Assembly (NCBI GenBank): GCA_027063545.1
Contig: JAMORN010000181.1
Span: 1 to 5,449, forward strand
From: a bacterium
Lineage (GTDB): Bacteria > JAMORN01
Direction: 5' to 3'
Length of the DNA: 5,449 bases
Shown here: positions 1 to 5,411 of the stretch, in pieces
Layout: each line of letters starts with the position of its first letter
Position numbering within the stretch: the stretch's first letter is position 1
The notes under the pieces: generated by a model
What the model was told of the DNA's origin: nothing
Database searches by the model: none
The model's input: the letters and a program-made list of their open reading frames with translations, nothing else
Translations under genes and position numbers: made by a program

Positions 1-186
1 AAAACTACCTGCTGCTAAAGCTGATAAAGCAACTATATCAAACTTTTCGGAAAAACCTTGATGTGCAATAACATGTCCCCCTTTATCTATTAATAAGGTA
101 CATATAGCATCTGATTCTTCTCTTAACTCTCTTAGGATATTATTTATCTTTTTTAAATCTTGTTCTCTTATTATATCCAATGACAT
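1..186 (-). CDS. mglB: MglB-like Roadblock/LC7 protein, likely GTPase-activating partner of the adjacent MglA (N-terminal part only)
   Basis: The first 62 residues are visible; the gene runs off the left edge, so the C-terminal half is missing. ATG at 186 is supported by AAGGGAG (194-200) with a 7-base spacer. A charged N-terminal helix (residues 5-25) is followed by the roadblock beta hairpin LLIDKGGHVIAHQG (about 31-44) and the start of the central helix, DIVALSALAAGSF (50-62). This agrees closely, from memory, with Myxococcus MglB (FLVDKNGQLIS, then LASLTAGN). In that family the protein is a cytoplasmic homodimer that stimulates GTP hydrolysis by MglA and sets cell polarity. It is the last gene seen and begins 41 bases after the GTPase gene, the usual mglA/mglB neighbourhood. 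The roadblock fold is near certain; the specific GAP role is inferred from family and context. Confidence 0.82.
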   Translation of the reverse strand, partial: MSLDIIREQDLKKINNILRELREESDAICTLLIDKGGHVIAHQGFSEKFDIVALSALAAGSF

Positions 187-193
187 TTAGAAT

Positions 194-200
194 CTCCCTT
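194..200 (-). promoter_or_regulatory. Ribosome-binding site of the mglB-like gene
   Basis: AAGGGAG on the minus strand lies 7 bases before ATG at 186. It fixes the start of the partial gene and is stronger than most sites in this operon. Confidence 0.75.
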
Positions 201-206
201 TTTCTT

Positions 207-226
207 TATTTTAATATATTAAAATA
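207..226. repeat. Perfect 20-base AT-only palindrome between mglA and mglB
   Basis: TATTTTAATATATTAAAATA reads the same on both strands and lies immediately after the GTPase stop codon (228-230). It contains no G or C, so an RNA hairpin would be weak and there is no U-tract typical of an intrinsic terminator. It could be an AT-rich operator or RNA-processing site, or simply a product of base composition. Confidence 0.4.
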
Positions 227-227
227 T

Positions 228-1544
228 TTACTTTCCAGATAAAAATCCAAATAATTTTGAAAAAAATCCTTTCTTTTTCTTCTTCTTAGTAATAACAATA
301 TTCCCAGAACTAGTTTTATATTTAGATTTTAATAGATCTTGCTGAGCTGATTGGGTTGATATATCATCTTTTTTCTTTTCTTGAGTAATTTGGGCTTCTT
401 CTTTTAAATTTTGTTTAATATTTGAAATATTATTTTGTAATATTTCTTTATTACTATTACTTAATTCATCTCTAATATCAGCAGAAATATTCTCCATAGA
501 ACTATCTAATTCTATATTATCTACTTTATCAAACACTTTAGTCTCAGATAAACTAACAGATTCTAACTCTAAATCATTCTCTGTTTCCAACGAAATCTCC
601 TCTAACGAATTATTAGATGTAGATAAAGATGTTGATTCAAGATCTAACCCTATTTCCTCTTCTTCACTACCCAATGAGAATTCATCTTGCTGGGTATTAT
701 AAGAATGGGTCTCAAGTTCTATATCCTCTGATGATGTAGAAATTCTCTCTGTTGAATCTGAAGTATTATCCAAATTTATAGTTTCAAGTTCTATAGATTC
801 ATCTATATAAATAGAATTATCTTCATTTTTTATACTAATTTCTTCCATAGAAGCTTCATCTTGAGTATTATTTTTAGAACCGTTTGCTATAGTTGTTTCT
901 TCTACTTTTTCTTCTTCTAACTTTGTATCCTTAGGCGGATTTATAACTTCAACCCCATATTTTTGATGAAGATATTCTATTGTTAATTTGGAAATAACTT
1001 TTAATGTTTTAAAAACACCTTCACCTTTAATAGCTATTGCTTCAAAATCAGGAACCCCCCATAAATTCAAATCCTTTCTCATTTCCTCCACACTCATAAC
1101 ATTTGGTAAATCTCTTTTATTGTATTGAATTACTAACGGAATATCTTTAACAACCTCTAACCCCATTTCTTTTAAATTATCCTGTAAATTCTGTAAACTC
1201 TCTATATTTTCATCCCTTTTGGCAGGATCTGAATCTGCAACAAAAACAACAGCATCAACCCCTTTTAATACTAACTTTCTAGTTGCATTATAATAAACCT
1301 GTCCAGGAACTGTATACAATTGAAACTTTGTTTTAAACCCCTTTATTTCTCCTAAATCTAAAGGTAAAAAATCAAAATATAAGGTTCTATCACCATCTGT
1401 AGATAAAGAAAGCATTTGACCTTTATTAGTGTCAGGTGTTTTATCAAAAATAACTTGAAGATTTGTTGTCTTCCCACTCATTCCAGGACCATAATATACA
1501 ATCTTACAATTAATTGTTTTAGAACCATAATTGATTTGAGCCAT
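228..1544 (-). CDS. mglA: MglA-type Ras-like GTPase with a long acidic C-terminal tail ending in a basic amphipathic segment
   Basis: Residues 1-196 are a complete MglA GTPase. They show the P-loop GPGMSGKT (19-26), LSLSTDGDRTLYFDFLP (45-61) with Arg53 and Thr54, switch II TVPGQ (78-82) with Gln82, guanine-specificity motif NKRD (142-145) and AIAIKGEGVF (169-178). Numbering matches Myxococcus MglA, in which Gly21, Arg53 and Gln82 matter for GTP hydrolysis, so the core should be active. The family is usually about 195 residues; this protein has 438. The extra 240 residues are acidic and Ser/Asn/Glu-rich with recurring ELE/SLE motifs (245-350), then become Lys-rich and end in six lysines (420-425) and GFFSKLFGFLSGK. 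This looks like a disordered linker with a membrane-binding tip (inference). ATG 1544 is set by AAGGGA at 1553-1558 and by the conserved N-terminus. The expected role is a cytoplasmic polarity or motility switch. Confidence 0.93.
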   Translation of the reverse strand: MAQINYGSKTINCKIVYYGPGMSGKTTNLQVIFDKTPDTNKGQMLSLSTDGDRTLYFDFLPLDLGEIKGFKTKFQLYTVPGQVYYNATRKLVLKGVDAVVFVADSDPAKRDENIESLQNLQDNLKEMGLEVVKDIPLVIQYNKRDLPNVMSVEEMRKDLNLWGVPDFEAIAIKGEGVFKTLKVISKLTIEYLHQKYGVEVINPPKDTKLEEEKVEETTIANGSKNNTQDEASMEEISIKNEDNSIYIDESIELETINLDNTSDSTERISTSSEDIELETHSYNTQQDEFSLGSEEEEIGLDLESTSLSTSNNSLEEISLETENDLELESVSLSETKVFDKVDNIELDSSMENISADIRDELSNSNKEILQNNISNIKQNLKEEAQITQEKKKDDISTQSAQQDLLKSKYKTSSGNIVITKKKKKKGFFSKLFGFLSGK

Positions 1545-1552
1545 AGCTATTA

Positions 1553-1561
1553 TCCCTTTTA
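1553..1561 (-). promoter_or_regulatory. Ribosome-binding site of mglA abutting the upstream stop codon
   Basis: AAGGGA (1553-1558) lies 8 bases before ATG 1544 and directly follows the TAA stop (1559-1561) of the preceding roadblock gene. The arrangement favours translational coupling of the roadblock protein and the GTPase. Confidence 0.7.
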
Positions 1562-1897
1562 TACATTTTCTAATAATTTCATTGCTTTTTTAACCTCTAT
1601 TCTTACAAGCCCCAAATTAACATTTGTCCTTGTAATAACTACTAGAAATCCTACTTTCACTCTTGATATGATTAATAACTTTGTCTCGCCCTCTATAATC
1701 ATCATTTGGAATTTTTCATTTTGAATATCCTGAAATGCCTTGTCTGATATTTCAACAATAGATGCCGATAAAGCCCCTACAAAATCAGAATCAACCTCTG
1801 TAGAAACATCCGAAACAACAAGCATACCTTCTTTGGTTACAATTAAACTTCCTATGATCCCTTTAACCCTATTTAAATTCTGTAATATTTCTTTCAT
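1559..1897 (-). CDS. Small single-domain Roadblock/LC7 protein
   Basis: This 112-residue protein is essentially one roadblock domain. Helix 1 is at residues 1-12, the first hairpin is GIIGSLIVTKEGMLVVSD (13-30), the central helix is DFVGALSASIVEISDKAFQDI (about 38-58), strands 3-5 cover 64-91, and the last helix starts at NLGLVRIEVKKA (94-105). The last motif closely matches the SLGLVRLRIKKA type end of MglB. Roadblock proteins dimerise through the central helix and beta sheet and often bind Ras-like GTPases. The gene ends 14 bases before mglA and starts at ATG 1897 behind GGGAG with an 8-base spacer. It is therefore a good candidate for a second MglA partner (regulator, scaffold or heterodimer subunit). 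Family assignment is strong; the biochemical role (GAP, exchange factor or scaffold) is unknown. Confidence 0.88.
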   Translation of the reverse strand: MKEILQNLNRVKGIIGSLIVTKEGMLVVSDVSTEVDSDFVGALSASIVEISDKAFQDIQNEKFQMMIIEGETKLLIISRVKVGFLVVITRTNVNLGLVRIEVKKAMKLLENV

Positions 1898-1905
1898 ATC
1901 ATAAA

Positions 1906-1912
1906 CTCCCTA
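1906..1912 (-). promoter_or_regulatory. Ribosome-binding site overlapping the upstream TAG stop
   Basis: TAGGGAG on the minus strand serves both as the TAG stop (1910-1912) of the 141-residue gene and as the Shine-Dalgarno site for ATG 1897, with an 8-base spacer. Terminating ribosomes would sit on the next start site. Confidence 0.75.
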
Positions 1913-2335
1913 TTTTATTATTATATTGACAGCATTATTGAAAGAATTAAATATATCTATATATTTATCCATAATATTTTTCAATCTTAATCTTACCAAC
2001 TCTTCTACATTAGGAGCTGTCTTCATGATAATGATAACATATCCAATTCTTAATATTATAATATCATTATCTTTGAATTTTAATACCATCTCCTGTATCT
2101 CACCTAAATCTAAAATTTCCCCTGATTTTAAATACTCTATACTATATGCTAATAGTTTTTCTTCCTGTTCATTATAACCACTACTTGATATAAATAATCC
2201 TTCATAGGTACCTAATATAACAGTTTTTATAGCATTATAACCCATTAAATTTTCTATTATCTCATCCCATTCGTCTTTCTCTATCTCTTGATTAGCCTTT
2301 TGTTTTCTATCTTCTCCTCCAAAAAAGAATCCCAT
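1910..2335 (-). CDS. Divergent Roadblock/LC7-like protein with Phe-rich N-terminus
   Basis: This is a 141-residue protein. The N-terminus MGFFFGG is followed by a charged linker (8-22). From 23 to about 128 the secondary structure order fits a roadblock domain: helix 1 (23-33), hairpin IKTVILGTYEGLFISSSG (36-53), central helix (56-70), strands MVLKFKDNDIIILRIGYVIIIM (83-104) and a last helix starting EELVRLRLKNIMDKY (111-125). EELVRLRLK takes the place of the SLGLVRLRIKK motif of canonical members. The C-terminal IDIFNSFNNAVNIIIK extends beyond the domain. ATG 2335 follows TAGGAG at 7 bases. It sits directly upstream of the canonical roadblock gene, so the two products could pair. The fold call is by pattern, not by search. 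The Phe-rich start could be a short membrane-touching segment (inference). Confidence 0.68.
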   Translation of the reverse strand: MGFFFGGEDRKQKANQEIEKDEWDEIIENLMGYNAIKTVILGTYEGLFISSSGYNEQEEKLLAYSIEYLKSGEILDLGEIQEMVLKFKDNDIIILRIGYVIIIMKTAPNVEELVRLRLKNIMDKYIDIFNSFNNAVNIIIK

Positions 2336-2342
2336 CTATAAA

Positions 2343-2348
2343 CTCCTA
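2343..2348 (-). promoter_or_regulatory. Ribosome-binding site overlapping the upstream TAG stop
   Basis: TAGGAG contains the TAG stop (2346-2348) of the 225-residue gene and acts as Shine-Dalgarno site for ATG 2335, with a 7-base spacer. It is the same dual-use design as at 1906-1912. Confidence 0.75.
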
Positions 2349-3023
2349 TATTTCATCTAAATTTAGTTTTAATTTTAGATAATTAAGATTTAAATGTTGG
2401 GTTCCTACATAATACATGTTTATATTTTTCACACTTCTCACATATAAAATTGTTGTATTTTCATATGTTATTAATAAACTATAAATTTTTCCAATTTTTT
2501 CAACAAGTTTGTTATTAACTGAAGCAAAAAATTTTTGATTAAAATTTTCTATATAATTTTTTAAATTTTCACTTACATTATAACAAGATATTATTCTATT
2601 GGTATCATTAAAAAATACCCATCCCTTTAATATATCTTCTCCATCTACTATTTCTAAGAGTAAATTTTCTATATAAAGCCCTGATAAAATAGCAGAAGAA
2701 TTATAAGTAAGATATTCCTGTTTTAACTTTTCAATCACATCTTTAACCTCATTTGTAAGCTCAACTCCTTCAAATTTTGCTAATACCTCTTTTACTTTTT
2801 CTTTATCTTTTTGTAGTATATAAATTATTAAAAGGGCAATATAAGATATTATAGGTAACATACCTGTTGACAAATTAAATTCTAATTGCTTTATTGCTCT
2901 ATCGTATTTTCCCCTTGCAATAAGATTTTTTGCTATAAATACATTAAAAGCTTCATTTTCTGAAGCATATTTTCTTATAAAGTCATCTGAAAACAATTTT
3001 AGTATTTTTTCTCTTTCTTCCAT
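2346..3023 (-). CDS. TPR-like protein with probable C-terminal roadblock-like domain
   Basis: This 225-residue protein has no clear signal peptide. Residues 25-85 form two helix pairs resembling tetratricopeptide repeats (AKNLIARGKYDRAIKQLEF, then an Ile/Leu-rich helix and KDKEKVKEVLAKFEG). Residues 132-222 follow the roadblock order: hairpin GWVFFNDTNRIISCYN (134-149), a long helix (151-178), strands YSLLITYENTTILYVRSV (181-198) and NINMYYVG (200-207), and a final LNLNYLKLKLNL that recalls the NLGLVRIKV-type end. TPR modules bind proteins, so it may tether a GTPase or roadblock partner. The start ATG 3023 lies inside the preceding gene (25-base overlap) with only a weak GAAG upstream, so coupled translation is likely. 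The TPR call is moderate and the roadblock call tentative; it could instead be an unrelated alpha/beta domain. Confidence 0.72.
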   Translation of the reverse strand: MEEREKILKLFSDDFIRKYASENEAFNVFIAKNLIARGKYDRAIKQLEFNLSTGMLPIISYIALLIIYILQKDKEKVKEVLAKFEGVELTNEVKDVIEKLKQEYLTYNSSAILSGLYIENLLLEIVDGEDILKGWVFFNDTNRIISCYNVSENLKNYIENFNQKFFASVNNKLVEKIGKIYSLLITYENTTILYVRSVKNINMYYVGTQHLNLNYLKLKLNLDEI

Positions 3024-4162
3024 ACTTTCTTCACTTTTAATTGTTTTTTATCTAATATGTTCTCTTTTTCTATATCAGAAAATTTTTTCGGATATTTTAA
3101 TTTTTTTATATAAAAAATTTTAAATGCATATTCAAATTGGTCCTCATAAAACTCTTTAACATTTTTATTTAACTGTTTAGCTAAAAAGAAGCTATTATAA
3201 TCCATATTGAATAAGGTAATCTTAATATCAAATAATCTTAAAAGAGTAAGTAAAGAAAATAATACTAAAAATACAGTTGTATAAAGTATAAATATTGTTC
3301 TTTCCTTTAAACTATATACGATTTCATCTTCTAAAGTTCTATCTTCGATATCTTTTTCACCAACAACATTTAAGTAATCTTCTTCTAACAATTCTCTGAG
3401 AATTTCAAGTACTCTATATTCGCTCCAACCAGAAAATTTTATTATTTCATCAACATTATTGAAACCATTTATTTGTAAAATAACATCTCTATAAATATTT
3501 ACACCATCTGTTTCAGCAATTATAGTATCTACGTCTATATTCTCATCTTTTTCTTTATCACTCTCAGAATCATCTGAAGATTTTTTTATCTTTTTTAATA
3601 TAACCTCTTCTCTATTTTTTAATTCAAATACAAGCTTTCTATTGCTAAACATAGTATTTAAAATCTTCTTTGTATCAGAACGTCGAGCTGCTTCCATTAA
3701 AATAAAATCTGTTGAAATCCTTATATGTTCAAATGATTTTATCTCTACTCCAATATCAAATCTATATGTCCCATAATTTCTCATTAAAATCTCACATAAT
3801 AAATCCTCATAAAATCTCCTTATAAGTATAATAACTTCGTCTCTTTCTAAATAATTCCCTGTAAATAAAATCTCCTCAAATGTTGAATCATAACTTTTTG
3901 AAAACTCTTCAATTTCTTCTATAACTCTTTTAGGGAACTTCTTTTTATATAAGAGATAATTCTTTATAAAATTTAAGTTTTCAAAATATTTTCCTTTATA
4001 TCTAACAAAAACTATATCACCATTCTTAAAATGAATCTCTACTTTTTCATCATCTGAATAATCTAAATATAGAATTCCTTCCTTTTTATCTTGAGAGATA
4101 GTTTGTAAAATATTTTCTATAGGAAAATTTTCTAAATTACCACTTATAATTGTCTTAGCCAT
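2999..4162 (-). CDS. PATAN/DUF4388 domain protein with winged-helix-like segment and one membrane helix
   Basis: This is a 387-residue protein. Residues 8-135 look like a PATAN (DUF4388) domain: GNLENFPIENILQTIS (8-23), a strand pair EGILYLDY (28-35), VEIHFKNGDIVFVRY (41-55), then helices. The hallmark helix ISTDFILMEAARRSD (149-163) follows, as in DUF4388 proteins (steLLLEaaRR pattern). An acidic linker (195-212) leads to a winged-helix-like segment, VNIYRDVILQINGFNNVDEI onward (221-267). A single membrane helix spans about 289-310. The last 77 residues are probably outside the membrane and include FEYAFKIFYIKKLKYPKKFSD-like sequence (343-363). PATAN domains occur in signalling proteins linked to motility, exopolysaccharide and response regulators, often near MglA. 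The start at ATG 4162 is backed by AAGGA at 4171-4175. Its molecular role is unknown; a membrane sensor or adaptor for the GTPase is an inference. Confidence 0.85.
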   Translation of the reverse strand: MAKTIISGNLENFPIENILQTISQDKKEGILYLDYSDDEKVEIHFKNGDIVFVRYKGKYFENLNFIKNYLLYKKKFPKRVIEEIEEFSKSYDSTFEEILFTGNYLERDEVIILIRRFYEDLLCEILMRNYGTYRFDIGVEIKSFEHIRISTDFILMEAARRSDTKKILNTMFSNRKLVFELKNREEVILKKIKKSSDDSESDKEKDENIDVDTIIAETDGVNIYRDVILQINGFNNVDEIIKFSGWSEYRVLEILRELLEEDYLNVVGEKDIEDRTLEDEIVYSLKERTIFILYTTVFLVLFSLLTLLRLFDIKITLFNMDYNSFFLAKQLNKNVKEFYEDQFEYAFKIFYIKKLKYPKKFSDIEKENILDKKQLKVKKVWKKEKKY

Positions 4163-4170
4163 CTTTTTAT

Positions 4171-4175
4171 TCCTT
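4171..4175 (-). promoter_or_regulatory. Ribosome-binding site of the PATAN gene
   Basis: AAGGA lies 8 bases before ATG 4162 and 1 base after the TAA stop (4177-4179) of the upstream membrane-protein gene, again a tight junction. Confidence 0.65.
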
Positions 4176-4176
4176 T

Positions 4177-5397
4177 TTAAAAGCCTATTATTTTTATATA
4201 TTTACGTCTATTTCTTAAATAATTAACTATATACACAACAAGCAATAAAATAATCACAATAAACTTTAACCAAAATTTTAATTCATATATGGGAATATAT
4301 ACACCTGTATATTCAAATCTAAAAGAAAATAATGTCCACAAGAAAACCAAGCCTGCTATCTTTACAAACGTTGTCCATTCTATTATATTCTCCAATAAGT
4401 TATAACTACCTGGTATTAAATACACTATAATTCTTCTTAAAATATACTCTACCCTCTTACTATTTTCTTTTAATTCTAATTTAAGTTTATTTTTCATTAT
4501 ATGACTTTCAACCGCCTCTATTTTTGAACCACAAATAGGGCAAAAACCATCTTCAGTTTTACATTTATAACATACTTCCATACCACAAATTTTACATCTT
4601 GTGATATATTTTTTCTTTGCTGTAAAAATGTATACAATAAACCATATTACTATAATGAGTTTTATAATAGATATAATTTGATCAAACTTTGTTTTTTCTA
4701 AATATTTTTTAAAATCGCTATATATAAAATCTAATATAAGATTCTTTGGTAATGGAATATCAAGCATAGCTGTGGGTTTATCTACACCTAAAAATTTACT
4801 TGTCAAAAAAATATAATTCTTTACAAAACTCTCCATATTTTGAATCTTACTCCAATAAGATTCAAATCCCTCTATATCAATAGACTGAGGATTAAGTTTT
4901 AATTTAGCCATATTATAATATACTTCTGGTATGAATTTTCTATTTAAAGCTTGCTTATATAACTTTTCACTTATTGTATAATTATTCAAAAAGAAATAAT
5001 CATTTGCTTTATTGGCTTCTACTTCTGGTAGTTTTTCTTCTATTGCATTTTCAAATTGATCCCATAATTTTAAAGAAGCAATATAATCTCCTCTTTTTTT
5101 CTCCTGATAAGCTAAAGCAGCCAATAATAAAGGATGTTTACTCTCCTCTAGTTTTTCCTCTATTTTTGCATAAAGATCTTCATCAAATCCGTATTGATAA
5201 CTTCTATAATATAACTGATATACCGAATCTGTTTTTAAGGGTATATAATATATATAAAGAAATTGATATACTAAAATTGTTAATAGTATAAAAATACCTG
5301 TTAATCCTAAAATTATCTTTTCATGAAGAATTATTTTTCTTGCAATTAAAACTCCAAATAAAATTATAATCCCATATATACCTAATAAATAATACAA
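4177..5397 (-). CDS. Five-pass membrane protein with TPR-like external loop and six-cysteine zinc ribbon
   Basis: This is a 406-residue protein from a TTG start. Hydrophobic helices lie at about 3-18, 28-51, 239-260, 341-358 and 373-394. Positive charges after helix 1 (ARK..HEK), after helix 3 (KKKYITR) and at the end (RNRRKY) place these parts in the cytoplasm. By that rule the 52-238 loop is outside; it holds TPR-like helix pairs (about 88-118 and 130-168). The cytoplasmic part has three CxxC pairs (Cys268/271, 276/279, 286/289), a double zinc-ribbon-like knuckle. PGSYNLLENI (329-338) before helix 4 may be a worn version of the PGAGHLY-type motif seen in zinc-ribbon TPR membrane proteins of Deltaproteobacteria (from memory). 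It is the first full gene of the operon, 14 bases before the PATAN gene. Function is unknown; a membrane scaffold is inferred. The frame stays open to the right edge, so the true start could lie further upstream. Confidence 0.8.
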   Translation of the reverse strand: MYYLLGIYGIIILFGVLIARKIILHEKIILGLTGIFILLTILVYQFLYIYYIPLKTDSVYQLYYRSYQYGFDEDLYAKIEEKLEESKHPLLLAALAYQEKKRGDYIASLKLWDQFENAIEEKLPEVEANKANDYFFLNNYTISEKLYKQALNRKFIPEVYYNMAKLKLNPQSIDIEGFESYWSKIQNMESFVKNYIFLTSKFLGVDKPTAMLDIPLPKNLILDFIYSDFKKYLEKTKFDQIISIIKLIIVIWFIVYIFTAKKKYITRCKICGMEVCYKCKTEDGFCPICGSKIEAVESHIMKNKLKLELKENSKRVEYILRRIIVYLIPGSYNLLENIIEWTTFVKIAGLVFLWTLFSFRFEYTGVYIPIYELKFWLKFIVIILLLVVYIVNYLRNRRKYIKIIGF

Positions 5398-5406
5398 TAT
5401 TCCTAA

Positions 5407-5411
5407 TCCTA
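5407..5411 (-). promoter_or_regulatory. Ribosome-binding site supporting a TTG start
   Basis: AGGA (5407-5410) lies 9 bases before TTG 5397. With the preceding base it makes TAGGA, whose TAG (5409-5411) ends a different reading frame, as at the other TAG/Shine-Dalgarno junctions in this operon. It is the main reason to prefer the TTG start over an extension past the window edge. Confidence 0.5.

Noticed and set aside
207-226. Intrinsic terminator at the AT palindrome
   Set aside because: The stem has no G or C and no following U-tract, and the mglB-like gene with a good ribosome-binding site follows directly.
228-932. The GTPase tail as a separate gene or a frameshift fusion
   Set aside because: The frame continues without a break from the GTPase core, there is no internal start with a ribosome-binding site that stands out, and the composition changes gradually rather than at a junction.
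1416-1724. Plus-strand open frame of 102 codons
   Set aside because: It lies antisense across the conserved GTPase N-terminus and the canonical roadblock gene, and its product is a low-complexity Ile/Thr/Phe-rich translation with no domain.
1926-2177. Plus-strand open frame of 83 codons
   Set aside because: It is antisense to the divergent roadblock gene; its hydrophobic look comes from reading AT-rich codons in reverse.
4974-5291. Plus-strand open frame of 105 codons
   Set aside because: It is fully antisense to the TPR-like loop of the membrane protein, with no recognisable domain.
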